Positions 42,835 through 52,349 of a stretch of DNA of 64,000 nucleotides are shown here, piece by piece. The stretch is from Myxococcales bacterium UBA1238 (GTDB lineage Bacteria > Myxococcota_A > Bradymonadia > UBA7976 > UBA1532). Location of the stretch: NCBI GenBank assembly GCA_002309015.1, contig DBWM01000047.1, positions 1 through 64,000 on the forward strand. The letters are read 5' to 3'. The notes under the pieces are model-generated. The model worked only from the letters and a program-made list of their open reading frames with translations. It had not been told where the DNA came from and made no database searches. Within the stretch, counting starts at the first letter, position 1; each line of letters opens with the position of its first letter. Both the position numbers and the translations under genes were made by a program.

Positions 42835-44103
42835 ATGGATGCACGCATACCCGGTTTTTATCGCTTAAGTTTGCCCGAACGTCAGCAAGAGATCGCTGAA
42901 CGAAGTGGATTTTTAAAGGAAAAATTGGATTCGATTGCGCATGAATGCCTCGGCTTTGAGCGCGCGAATCAGATGATCGAGAATTGCATTGGTGTATTAG
43001 AATTGCCTGTGGGATTAGGTTTAAACTTTCTCATTAATGGAAAGGATTACCTGATCCCAATGGCCACCGAAGAGCCGTCTGTGATCGCTGCGGTGAGCCA
43101 TATTGCAAAGCTGGTGAGAGCTTGTGGTGGATTTCAGGCATCTGCCGATCGCGGGGTCATGCGCGCTCAGCTTCAGATCATTGAAGCTGAAAGAATCGAT
43201 GAGACGGTTGGTTGCATTCAATCTCATCGGGAAATGATCCTGGATGCAGCGAACCGCTTTCTTGCTCGGATGGTTGAGCGCGGTGGCGGGGCAATTGATC
43301 TTGAAATTCAATCCTTTGGACCGCCTGATAACATGGTGGTTGTGCATTTGCTCATTGACTGTATGGATGCAATGGGAGCGAATGCCTTAAACACTGTGGC
43401 AGAGGGGGTTGCTCCTCTGTTGGAACAGATCACGGGTTGTCCTGTTAACCTGCGAATTCTGTCTAATCTGGCGGATCGAAGGCTGGCGCGGGCTCATTGC
43501 GCTGTTGATATACAACTCCTTAAAACAAAAGAATATTCAGGCGATTTCGTCGCGAAGCGAATCCTTTCGGCGGCCCGTTTGGCCGAAATCGATCCTTACA
43601 GGGCGGCTACTCATAATAAAGGGATTATGAATGGGATCGATGCGGTCGCTATCGCTACGGGGAATGACTGGCGGAGTCTGGAGGCTGGCGCCCATGCTTA
43701 TGCGGCATTGCACGGGCGGTATCGCTCGCTCACATCCTGGAAAATCGTCGATCATCAGCTTGTAGGGCAAATCGAATTGCCTCTTTCTGTTGGCATTGTG
43801 GGGGGGGCTACTTCTGTTCATCCCTGTATTAAAACCCTTAAAGAATTGATGGGTTGCCAGACTGCAAGGGAACTGGCTTCTGTGATGGCTGCGGTTGGAC
43901 TGGCTCAAAATTTAGGTGCGCTTAAGGCTTTGGCTTCCGAAGGCATACAGCAGGGTCACATGGCATTGCATGCGCGTCAGGTGGCTTTGGCTGCAGGCGC
44001 TCAGGATGAGCAAGTTCGTGAAATTGCAGAAAAAATGATTCAAAATCGTGAGATTAGTCTCTCTGCTGCGATGGGATTGTTAAACGATGGGAAAGATCGC
44101 TGA
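42835..44103 (+). CDS. mvaA: Hydroxymethylglutaryl-CoA reductase, class II
   Basis: Protein of 422 aa. ENCIGVLELPVGLGLNFLIN, IPMATEEPSVIAA (with catalytic Glu), DAMGANALNTV and the His-containing C-terminal region GHMALHARQVALAAGA match class II bacterial HMG-CoA reductase. The ATG at 42835 gives the family N-terminus (IPGFYRLSLPERQ). With mevalonate kinase next to it, the likely direction is mevalonate synthesis for isoprenoids rather than catabolism. Overlaps the kinase gene by 17 bp. It shares a transcript with the upstream repeat lipoprotein, an odd association. Confidence 0.93.
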   Translation: MDARIPGFYRLSLPERQQEIAERSGFLKEKLDSIAHECLGFERANQMIENCIGVLELPVGLGLNFLINGKDYLIPMATEEPSVIAAVSHIAKLVRACGGFQASADRGVMRAQLQIIEAERIDETVGCIQSHREMILDAANRFLARMVERGGGAIDLEIQSFGPPDNMVVVHLLIDCMDAMGANALNTVAEGVAPLLEQITGCPVNLRILSNLADRRLARAHCAVDIQLLKTKEYSGDFVAKRILSAARLAEIDPYRAATHNKGIMNGIDAVAIATGNDWRSLEAGAHAYAALHGRYRSLTSWKIVDHQLVGQIELPLSVGIVGGATSVHPCIKTLKELMGCQTARELASVMAAVGLAQNLGALKALASEGIQQGHMALHARQVALAAGAQDEQVREIAEKMIQNREISLSAAMGLLNDGKDR

Positions 44104-45058
44104 AGGCTGTGCGCCCGGCAAAGTGATTTTATTTGGCGAGCACGCGGTGGTGTATGGTCAGCCTGCTGTGGCGGCAAGTTTATCGCTGACATTGCGCGTC
44201 CGAATTCAGGAAGCAGAATCAGGGGTTTGCGTCGATATACCCGGATGGCTGCCCGCTCCTTTAATGTTATCGGAACATCCCAGTGAAGCTTTGGCGATCG
44301 CTTTAAATGCCTTGTTGAATGCCTTCGGTCTGAACAGTTCCATGCCTCTTTTGGTTGAGGTTGAGGGTGATTTACCGTTAGGTGCGGGGCTGGGATCCAG
44401 CGCAAGTCTGGCCGTCGCCTTTACGAGGGCTTTGGCGCAATTTAAGGGCGTTTCCTTACCCGACGCTGAGTTATTGCGCATCGCAGGTGAGGCAGAGCGC
44501 GCGTTTCACGGGCATCCCAGCGGATTGGATCACACGACGATTGTGCGTCAGACCTGTATTCGCTTTCAGCAGGGAACTGCGCCGCAAGAGATTCATGTGT
44601 CTCAAAAACTGCCTCTCGTCATCGGTTGGGCGAGGCGGGAGCCTGGAGGATCCCGGCGGGTGATCAGCGAATTGAGAGCGCGCATGAGTCGGTATCCGGA
44701 GTTATATGAGCCTTTGTTTAAGGCGATGGGTCAGATTTCGGACGATGGCGCTCAGACGCTGGTGAAAGGAGACTGGGAGCGTCTTGGCACGCTTTTTGAC
44801 TTGGCACACGGCTACTTAGCGGCTCTGGGCGTGAGCAATCTCGACAACGAACGGATGATTTCGATTGCGCGGCGTGCGGGGGCTTTGGGCGCAAAACTGA
44901 CGGGCGCAGGGGCTGGTGGTGCGGTGATTGCCGTCGTGCGCGAAGAGCAAGCGCCGGAGATCGCTCAAAGTCTTCGTGAAGCGGGCTATGGTGCATTGGT
45001 CAGTTCAATCGCATCCCATTCTCTGTCTGTAAGCGATCAAAAAAGCGCATCATTTTGA
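44087..45058 (+). CDS. mvk: Mevalonate kinase (GHMP family)
   Basis: Protein of 323 aa. N-terminal CAPGKVILFGEHAVVYGQPA, GHMP ATP loop LPLGAGLGSSASLAVAF, GHPSGLDHTTIV and the C-terminal KLTGAGAGGAVIAVV are those of mevalonate kinase. It phosphorylates mevalonate in the isoprenoid pathway. It is translationally coupled to HMG-CoA reductase. Phosphomevalonate kinase, diphosphomevalonate decarboxylase and HMG-CoA synthase are not in this window. Confidence 0.92.
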   Translation: MGKIAEGCAPGKVILFGEHAVVYGQPAVAASLSLTLRVRIQEAESGVCVDIPGWLPAPLMLSEHPSEALAIALNALLNAFGLNSSMPLLVEVEGDLPLGAGLGSSASLAVAFTRALAQFKGVSLPDAELLRIAGEAERAFHGHPSGLDHTTIVRQTCIRFQQGTAPQEIHVSQKLPLVIGWARREPGGSRRVISELRARMSRYPELYEPLFKAMGQISDDGAQTLVKGDWERLGTLFDLAHGYLAALGVSNLDNERMISIARRAGALGAKLTGAGAGGAVIAVVREEQAPEIAQSLREAGYGALVSSIASHSLSVSDQKSASF

Positions 45059-45114
45059 AGAGTTCGGCGTTCCGAACAGAGTTCTGAAAGATTTGTGAAA
45101 AAGAGGGGTCTTTT

Positions 45115-48100
45115 GTGAATCAGCGCATTGTTGGATTGGATATTGGGGCTGAGACTTGCAAACTCGTTGAATTAAATCACACATCTGATGGGTATCAGTG
45201 GGTTCGTAAGGCGTTGCAACTACATCATAAACAGCCACTCAAAGTGGCCATGGAGATGTTGCAATCTATTGATTTTAATCAGGTTTCTTTTGCTGCAGTG
45301 ACGGGGCGGGGAAGCCGTGGACTGGCTTTGGAGCGCATTCCTTTAAAGGCTGCTGCCAGCCGCGGAATGACTTTTTTATATCCCAAGTTAGAGCAGGCCA
45401 CGCTCATCTCGATCGGCAGTCACGGCTTTTATCTATTGGAACGCCATGGACAAGGGCGCGAGATTATTAGAGAAAATGCGAGATGCTCTCAGGGAACCGG
45501 CAACTTTTTGCAGCAATTGGTGGAGCGCTTTGGACTGACGGTTGAGCAGGCGAGTGCGATGACCGCCGATGTGTCGAATCCAGCGCCTCTGTCGGGGCGT
45601 TGCCCTGTCATTTTGAAGACAGATATGACACATCTTGCCAATCAGGGGGAGAATCAGGAGCGGATTTTGGCGGGGCTCTATGATGCTGTCTGCGAAAATG
45701 TGCAGGTACTGATCAAGCCCAACTCCTCTCCAAAAGATGTGATCCTCACGGGCGGAGTCTCCCTATCTCCGCGAATTCGAAAGCATTTTGAATCGTTCCT
45801 GTCTCAGCATGGGATGGTATTGCATGAGGGACAGACTGACGATCGGTTTGTGGAAGCGCTGGGGGCGGCTCTGATTGCGGCCGAGAATCAGTTTCATGCT
45901 GCACCATTGGATGCCTTGGTTCAAAATCTGCCGGATCTGTCTTTTGAACGCTTGCCGCCGTTGAGCGCATATCGCGATCAAATCGTACGCCTGAAAGCTC
46001 CGAAACCACAGATTCCCGATGTGCCGACTGAAGTTGTGTTGGGTGTGGACATCGGTTCCACGGGGTCGAAGGCGGTGGCTTTTGCCATCAAAGAGCGCAA
46101 GGCGGTCTGGGAATCCTATATGGATACCTGCGGCAAACCCATCGATGCAGCGCAAACCCTGGTGAGCCGTTTTATTAAAGATTCTCGCGGGTTATTACAA
46201 GTTAAAGCCATCGGTACGACCGGCTCCGGACGCGAAATTGTGGGATCTCTGATGGCCAGCTGCTTTGGCCCGGATCGCATCTTTATCTTAAATGAGATCG
46301 CCGCTCACGGCGAAGGTGCGCTCTTTTTTGATGCTCAGGTTGACACCATCTTTGAGATCGGCGGCCAGGATGCCAAATACATCCGCTTGGAGGATGGACG
46401 CATTTGCGATGCTGCCATGAACGAAGCGTGCAGCGCGGGCACTGGATCGTTTATTGCCGAGCAGGGACAGAAATTTGAAGGTGTCAGCGATGTGATTCAA
46501 ATGGGACAGATTGCAATGAAGGCCGAAGAAGGCATCTCTTTGGGCCAGCATTGCTCTGTTTTTATGGCTGAAATCATCGATGACGCGGTCGCTGCGGGGC
46601 TCAAAACAGAGACGATCATCGCAGGAATTTATGACTCGATCATTCAGAACTATCTCAATCGTGTAAAAGGCAATCGCTCCGTTGGTAAGCGTATCTTCTG
46701 TCAGGGAATGCCTTTTTCGTCTGATGCCCTGGCTGCGGCTGTGATTCGTCAGACCGGCAGTGCGGTCGTGGTGCCGCCCAATCCGGGCACGATCGGTGCT
46801 TTGGGAATTGCCCTTCTGACCATTAAAAACCTGGATCTGAATGCAGAACTCCTTGATTTAACACAATTTTTGAAGGCGAAGGTGATCCAAAAGGATTGCT
46901 TTATCTGCCAGGCCAACAAGGGGTGTGGCGGATCGGGCAATCATTGTCGCATCGAGCGCTTAAAGACTGCTGTGGGCGATCAGCAAAAAGTCTTTTTATG
47001 GGGAGGCAGTTGTTCCCTTTACGATCAAGGGGTTAAGAGCCGCAAGCTCGAGCACGATGCACCCAATCCATTCAGGGAACGTGAAGATTTACTTCAGTCT
47101 TTATTGCAGCCTTGTCTGACCGAGCGCGGAGCGAAAAAGATCGCTTTGTGTAATGAATTCGGCACCAAAGCGCTCTTACCCTTCTTCTCAGTCTTTTTCT
47201 ATGAGTTGGGATTCGATTTGTCCCTCTTTGAGGGGAGAACACATGATGTATTAAAGAAAGGCATCGAGGTAGCCAGTATTCCGTTCTGTGCGCCCTTGCA
47301 GCTTTATCACGGGGTGTTGACTGAAATCGCTCAGGCTGCGCCGGATTATGTCTTTTTACCCATGCTGCGTTCATTGCCGCGCTGCAAAGATGAGACCTCT
47401 TCGACGACCTGTCCCATGGTTCAGGCGAGCCCGGATCTGGTGGCTTCTCAATTTGCATGGGATCCCAAAACGACGCTGCTGTCACCCAGAATCGATATGG
47501 GTGCAGAAGATCTGTCTTCGGAGATCTTTAAGAAATCTTGCGGGGATCTTGCGGCGCAACTGGGGGTATCAGAATGGCAGACCGCCTATGAAAAAGCATT
47601 GGCGGCCTATCTTCAGTTTACATCCCGCTGCCTTGAGATCGGTCAGAATGCGCTGGATTACGCGCGGGAACATCACAAGTTTGCTGTCATCGTATTAGGT
47701 CGCGCTTACACCATCTATAACCCGATTCTGAATTCTAATATCCCGAATTTATTGAGAGAACAGGGCGCTTTGGCCATCCCCGTCGATTGCTATCCTGTAA
47801 GCGATGACATGCCGGTCTTCAGAGACATCTATTGGGGATACAGCCAGATAAACCTCAGAGCCGCGCATCAGATCCGCCGAAGAGAAGGTGAATATGCCAT
47901 TTTTGCTTCGAATTACTCCTGCGGCCCCGACAGCTTTAACCTGCATTTCTTCAGTTACATGATGAAAGGGAAGCCGTTTGGGATCATTGAGACCGACGGG
48001 CATGCGGGCGATGCGGGCACCAAGACGCGGCTTGAAGCCTTTTTGTATTGTGTAGCCGAGGATCAGCGCCTCACCCAGGCGGAACGGCAAGCACGCTATC

Positions 48101-49635
48101 GTACGAATTTTAAAGCGATTGAGGCTCAAAAGATCGATTTGCTGGATGCGCGCATTCGGGATGAGGTGGTGGAGATTCCACCGATGGGTGTGGGATCGCC
48201 TGCAGCGGCGGCTGTGTTGCGTGCGGATGGCGTGCGCGCGGAAGTGCTGCCCCTGCCCGACAGAGAAACACTCTATTTGGGTCGCAAATATACATCGGGT
48301 AAAGAATGTATTCCGCTCACATTGACGATGGGTGCGATGCTACAGCGGATTCAGAATGAGCCCAATCCCGACGAGCGGTTTGCCTTCTATATGCCGACGG
48401 CCGATGGTCCCTGCCGCTTTGGGGTTTACAACCTGCTGCATAAAATTGTCTTTGAACAACTGGGGTTAAAGGATCGCATCCAAATCATCGCGCCCATGGA
48501 TACCGATTATTTTGCGGGCATGCCTGCGGATTTGGAGTTGCGTCTGTGGGTGGCTTTTGTGGCCTGTGATTATCTGTTGGCTGCCTTGCACGACACTCGC
48601 CCTGTGGAGCTCATTCCGGGAGAGGCGCAAAGAATCTTTGATCGCTATTACGCGCAGTTGATTCAGAAGTTTGAGTCTACCCCCGGAGGCAGCCTGATTC
48701 ACGCGCTGGGCGAGCTGGGCGGAAGCCTGTTTGGTATTCGCCAGATCCTTCTGGATGCGGCTGCTGAATTCGCCAAAGTAAAGGATTTTACAAAGCTTTT
48801 GCCCACTGTCTCTTTGGTGGGAGAGATCTATTGCCGACTGGATCCCTTTGCAAACGATTTTGTGGTCGACAAGCTGGAATCGCGCGGTCTGAAGGTGCAT
48901 ATGGCGCCATTCAGTGAGTGGCTTGAATACACCAATCACCTTCAAAAGATGCGCGTTGCGATCGGTCAGCCCCGTGAAGGTGATGCTGCTGCGACCATCC
49001 ATGTGACATCTGCGATTATGAGCAGCGTAATGGACGATGTTTACAGCATTTTCTCACGGGCTCTGAAATGGCCTGTGCGTATGACCGTAAAGGATGCGAT
49101 CGCTGCCTCTGAGCCTTATTTGAGTGAAGATCTGGTGGGTGAAGCGGTGCTGACGGTGGGCGGACCTCTGTTTGAGTTTGCACATGGTGTGATACATGGG
49201 GTCTGTTCGGTGGGGCCGCACGAATGCATGCCGAGCAAGGTGGCCGAAGCGCAATTCTGCCATGTAACCGATGAGTTACCTGTATTGCATGTGCCATTGA
49301 CGGGCGATGGTCTGAACCGCGAGGCGCTGGATGCGTTTGCCTTTGAAGTCAAGCGTCAGTTCCATTCGCAGCATGATTCACACAAGAGAGCCCATCGCAT
49401 CGCTGTGATGGAGACTCCCGATCGCACCTCTGTGCCGCATTGGGCGGATCGTCTGGGCAATCAAGTGGCGTCGGTGGCCTTAAAAGCCATTCATCAGGTG
49501 GGTAACTTGTCGAATTTATTCAAGAAAGAGGAGGAAAGCCGTCCTCAGGAGAAGCATTCGCAGTTACCCGGAACGGGGCCTGGCAAAGTGGGACTTCGCT
49601 GGCCTCCAACCGAAGGTTCAGTGCCTCGGGTGTAG
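45115..49635 (+). CDS. 2-hydroxyacyl-CoA dehydratase activase / HgdB-like fusion
   Basis: Protein of 1506 aa, GTG start with GAGGGG upstream. Residues ~1-290: activase-like ASKHA ATPase 1 (IVGLDIGAETCKLVEL, ARCSQGTGNF). ~300-590: canonical activase 2 (VLGVDIGSTGSKAV, EIGGQDAKYIRL, EACSAGTGSFIAEQ with the cluster Cys). A Cys cluster follows (CFICQANKGCGGSGNHC). ~680-1020: DUF2229-like (PFCAPLQLYHGVL, LGRAYTIYNPILNSNIPN). ~1020-1450: HgdB/COG3581-like dehydratase subunit region (GKECIPLTLTMG, YMPTADGPCRFGVYN). Activases use ATP to inject an electron into radical dehydratases through a shared 4Fe-4S cluster. Similar fusions exist in anaerobes but substrates are unknown. The C-terminal ~40 residues are disordered. 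Confidence 0.9.
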   Translation: MNQRIVGLDIGAETCKLVELNHTSDGYQWVRKALQLHHKQPLKVAMEMLQSIDFNQVSFAAVTGRGSRGLALERIPLKAAASRGMTFLYPKLEQATLISIGSHGFYLLERHGQGREIIRENARCSQGTGNFLQQLVERFGLTVEQASAMTADVSNPAPLSGRCPVILKTDMTHLANQGENQERILAGLYDAVCENVQVLIKPNSSPKDVILTGGVSLSPRIRKHFESFLSQHGMVLHEGQTDDRFVEALGAALIAAENQFHAAPLDALVQNLPDLSFERLPPLSAYRDQIVRLKAPKPQIPDVPTEVVLGVDIGSTGSKAVAFAIKERKAVWESYMDTCGKPIDAAQTLVSRFIKDSRGLLQVKAIGTTGSGREIVGSLMASCFGPDRIFILNEIAAHGEGALFFDAQVDTIFEIGGQDAKYIRLEDGRICDAAMNEACSAGTGSFIAEQGQKFEGVSDVIQMGQIAMKAEEGISLGQHCSVFMAEIIDDAVAAGLKTETIIAGIYDSIIQNYLNRVKGNRSVGKRIFCQGMPFSSDALAAAVIRQTGSAVVVPPNPGTIGALGIALLTIKNLDLNAELLDLTQFLKAKVIQKDCFICQANKGCGGSGNHCRIERLKTAVGDQQKVFLWGGSCSLYDQGVKSRKLEHDAPNPFREREDLLQSLLQPCLTERGAKKIALCNEFGTKALLPFFSVFFYELGFDLSLFEGRTHDVLKKGIEVASIPFCAPLQLYHGVLTEIAQAAPDYVFLPMLRSLPRCKDETSSTTCPMVQASPDLVASQFAWDPKTTLLSPRIDMGAEDLSSEIFKKSCGDLAAQLGVSEWQTAYEKALAAYLQFTSRCLEIGQNALDYAREHHKFAVIVLGRAYTIYNPILNSNIPNLLREQGALAIPVDCYPVSDDMPVFRDIYWGYSQINLRAAHQIRRREGEYAIFASNYSCGPDSFNLHFFSYMMKGKPFGIIETDGHAGDAGTKTRLEAFLYCVAEDQRLTQAERQARYRTNFKAIEAQKIDLLDARIRDEVVEIPPMGVGSPAAAAVLRADGVRAEVLPLPDRETLYLGRKYTSGKECIPLTLTMGAMLQRIQNEPNPDERFAFYMPTADGPCRFGVYNLLHKIVFEQLGLKDRIQIIAPMDTDYFAGMPADLELRLWVAFVACDYLLAALHDTRPVELIPGEAQRIFDRYYAQLIQKFESTPGGSLIHALGELGGSLFGIRQILLDAAAEFAKVKDFTKLLPTVSLVGEIYCRLDPFANDFVVDKLESRGLKVHMAPFSEWLEYTNHLQKMRVAIGQPREGDAAATIHVTSAIMSSVMDDVYSIFSRALKWPVRMTVKDAIAASEPYLSEDLVGEAVLTVGGPLFEFAHGVIHGVCSVGPHECMPSKVAEAQFCHVTDELPVLHVPLTGDGLNREALDAFAFEVKRQFHSQHDSHKRAHRIAVMETPDRTSVPHWADRLGNQVASVALKAIHQVGNLSNLFKKEEESRPQEKHSQLPGTGPGKVGLRWPPTEGSVPRV

Positions 49636-49636
49636 T

Positions 49637-50584
49637 CTAAGGTCGATCGCGATAGATCTGGCGGAGTACTTCATCCAAAGGCACCGTGACTGTGAGGCTG
49701 TATTCCCCTTTTTGCGAAGCTTTCTTCGGTGCCTTCATCGTCTTTTTGATGATCTGAAGTGTCGCTGGATCATATTGAATCGATTGATCTTTTTCCTGAT
49801 TTGAGGGCGTCAGCTCGTGGGTCAGTTGCGCCAGTTTCTGATCGATTTTCGCGAGCGCATTCTTATCGGCTGTAAGCTTGCAGCTGCTGTTGCAAGGATG
49901 GTCGATGGGAAAACTGATCGACAATGTGAAAAGAGATTGCTTGCTGTCATATGAAGCGAAACGATTTTTTAATAAATTCGAATGGTTAGAAAGGTAGTCC
50001 TCTTTGAAGAGAATGAGCTCAATCGAGCCTTTTTGTTGCTCGATCTCTTTTTGAAGTCTGTCTGATATGCGCAGCGACTGGGCTTCGCGAAAGCGTTCGA
50101 GAGCGATGCGTGGCTGGCCGTCGTTTTTGGCCTGGAGCCCCTGCGCAAAGAGGCGATCGGCCAAACTTCCGTTGGCTACGCTGAGCGGCTCCTGTTCAAT
50201 GGCTTTTCGCTCTAACTGCGCGATTTGATTCTCGTTTTTTTCCAATTCGGCGCGCTTCCGGTAATTGCGATCGAGCGCTGGCCGGACGACCTCAAAGTAA
50301 GGCTGGTATTCTTTTTCGAGCAAAATGGCTTCTAAAATCTGCGCTTCCTTGTCATACAATTCCTGCCGCCGGTAAACATCCGCCTTTCCCCATTTTGCAT
50401 GATAGTTTTGGGGTTCCTGCTGTAAGACCTGATCGAAATGCTGGTGCGCTTCTTCGAGCTGATTCTGTGTCACCGCCTCTCGTCCCAGATCGATTTCTTC
50501 CTGGATGGGATCGTGACAGGCAGGGAGCGATAACGCTCCGAAAACAAAGAGGAAAATGAACGAGAGTGAGGGCGCTTTTTTCAT
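49637..50584 (-). CDS. TPR-containing lipoprotein
   Basis: Protein of 315 aa. Signal peptide with LPAC lipobox (Cys23). Residues ~30-180 contain TPR-like helices (LGREAVTQNQLEEAHQHFDQ, FAQGLQAKNDGQPRIALERF) with a charged coiled region between. The C-terminal part has beta strands with two Cys (CNSSCKL). Likely a periplasmic scaffold. It is the last gene of a minus operon, 4 bp overlap with the sensor kinase. It ends 1 bp from the stop of the convergent giant activase. Confidence 0.75.
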   Translation of the reverse strand: MKKAPSLSFIFLFVFGALSLPACHDPIQEEIDLGREAVTQNQLEEAHQHFDQVLQQEPQNYHAKWGKADVYRRQELYDKEAQILEAILLEKEYQPYFEVVRPALDRNYRKRAELEKNENQIAQLERKAIEQEPLSVANGSLADRLFAQGLQAKNDGQPRIALERFREAQSLRISDRLQKEIEQQKGSIELILFKEDYLSNHSNLLKNRFASYDSKQSLFTLSISFPIDHPCNSSCKLTADKNALAKIDQKLAQLTHELTPSNQEKDQSIQYDPATLQIIKKTMKAPKKASQKGEYSLTVTVPLDEVLRQIYRDRP

Positions 50585-52287
50585 GATGCGCGGCTTGCCT
50601 CATCGGAATCAGAGTCCAAAAGGGGTTCGTCAATGAGACCCAGCGCATTGAAATCCTGCGCAGCTTTCATGGCAGAAGACAGCTTTTCGGGTTGTGTTGT
50701 GGCCGTCTGACGCGAGAGCAGAAGCAGGTTGGAATGAGACGTGTCCAGCTGTTCCCGCGGTGAGTCGCTCAGTACGATGATCGATGTAGCGGGTAAAAGC
50801 CTTTTGATTTCAAGATATTGACCCAGAACCGACTGAGGCCTGTGCGCAGCATCGATAAAGAGATGGGAGATGACTCGGTTTTGCATCAGAAGGTAGTTGC
50901 TTAGGGTTTCAAGCGACTCAAAAGCGACGAGGCTGTAACCCTGAACCGAGAGGATGGAACCTAACAGACAATTGTAATCGGTGTCTTGTCCCAGGATGAT
51001 GACTTCTTCGGAATCTGTTTGCGGTGCGATGGTGGGGAGGAAGAGGGTCTCTTCTGGCTCTGTCGAGACTTGTGGCTGAATGGGCAGCAGCAATGTGATT
51101 TCGGCGCCGCTGGACAGAGATTTTAACTCGAGTCGGCCCTGGTGGGCGCGCGCGATCCCTTTGGCAATGGCGAGACCCAACTTTGTGATTTTATTGCCGT
51201 TTTCGTCGGTCTGATAGGGCAGAAATGCGCAGTCCCGAAGGGGCGATGGCAGGCCCGGGCCTGTGTCCCGAATGGTGAGTTCCAGCTCGGTATTCGGGAT
51301 TTCATTGATTTCGAGCGTGATAGAACCTTCGTTGACCAAGGCATTGCGCGCATTGATGATCAGATGACAAAGCATCAGCAGGAAAAGCGTCTCATTGCCT
51401 TCCAGCAGCAGGTCATGGTCGAGCGATAAGACCGAAAAAGAGATCTGTGAAGGCAGAATGAGAGGCGAAATGCGCTGAATGCGCATGAGAAGATCTGAAA
51501 GCTGAAATTCCGTCTTTTCAATCGGGAGATCGCCGTTGATTCGCTGCAAGCGCTCGGTGAATTGCTGAATCTTCTGGATGTGGTTTTTGATATATAATAA
51601 CGCAGAACGCTGCTCTGACGGATTGATGGGATGCTGAAGAATTTCGAGCTGAGGTTCAATATCGTCAGCGATGTTGCGATAACGCTGGGCGATCTGTGAA
51701 ACCAGGTGACCGATTTCCTGTTGCTTGATGTCGAGGTTTTTTTGCTCCTGCGTCTGCTGCAAATTGGTGACTTCTTCTAAAATGCCTTTGGCGACAAGGA
51801 CTTGAGAGTCCGTTCGGGCGAGGACGATGCCCGAAATCTGGAACCACCGCCAATTGTGATTGAACGCATCGCTCGTCATTTTCAAACACAGCGAAAAGTG
51901 ATTTTGGCCCTCTATTTGCTGTAACAGGCAATCCCAGTTTTGAGGATCAATTTGTTCCTTTACAAGTGCGAGTTGTGTATTGTTCAGTTCAAAATCATGC
52001 GCTTTGGACCAGGCTGGATCGATAGAGAGCTGACCTTCCCGATAAGACCAGTCACCGATCGAGAGATCTTTAAAAATGTCTTGATGAAACTGATGTGTCT
52101 GTTGTGTGAGAACCTGCTTGAGCAGCAGAAAAGCGCTGATGCCTGCTGTAATAAAAGTGAGCCAAGCCACAGGAGTGCCTGAAATGATGGCTGCAGATAG
52201 ACCGATCAATGCAGCCATACAAGTGAGAACAGCGCCTATTTGTTGCTCTAAGCAAGCGTAATCTTGACCATTTTTGGATTTTGCCAT
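50581..52287 (-). CDS. Membrane sensor histidine kinase with degenerate C-terminal receiver
   Basis: Protein of 568 aa. Two membrane helices (~17-58) with almost no periplasmic loop, so the signal is probably membrane-internal or cytoplasmic. A PAS-like segment (~85-180) precedes a DHp-like helix with His in QEIGHLVSQIAQRY. GHKL ATPase: INARNALVNEGSITL, RDTGPGLPSP, GLAIAKGIARAHQG. The C-terminal ~120 residues resemble a receiver (VIILGQDTDYNCLLG, HLFIDAAHRP, IIVLSDSP) but the conserved Lys is replaced (LLLLSRQ), so phosphotransfer is doubtful. No separate response regulator is adjacent. Confidence 0.75.
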   Translation of the reverse strand: MAKSKNGQDYACLEQQIGAVLTCMAALIGLSAAIISGTPVAWLTFITAGISAFLLLKQVLTQQTHQFHQDIFKDLSIGDWSYREGQLSIDPAWSKAHDFELNNTQLALVKEQIDPQNWDCLLQQIEGQNHFSLCLKMTSDAFNHNWRWFQISGIVLARTDSQVLVAKGILEEVTNLQQTQEQKNLDIKQQEIGHLVSQIAQRYRNIADDIEPQLEILQHPINPSEQRSALLYIKNHIQKIQQFTERLQRINGDLPIEKTEFQLSDLLMRIQRISPLILPSQISFSVLSLDHDLLLEGNETLFLLMLCHLIINARNALVNEGSITLEINEIPNTELELTIRDTGPGLPSPLRDCAFLPYQTDENGNKITKLGLAIAKGIARAHQGRLELKSLSSGAEITLLLPIQPQVSTEPEETLFLPTIAPQTDSEEVIILGQDTDYNCLLGSILSVQGYSLVAFESLETLSNYLLMQNRVISHLFIDAAHRPQSVLGQYLEIKRLLPATSIIVLSDSPREQLDTSHSNLLLLSRQTATTQPEKLSSAMKAAQDFNALGLIDEPLLDSDSDEASRAS

Positions 52288-52349
52288 TCCTGCTTCGCTC
52301 TGCTTTTAAAACAAGAGATGATGGATTTTTAATGCTGATTATCCATTGG

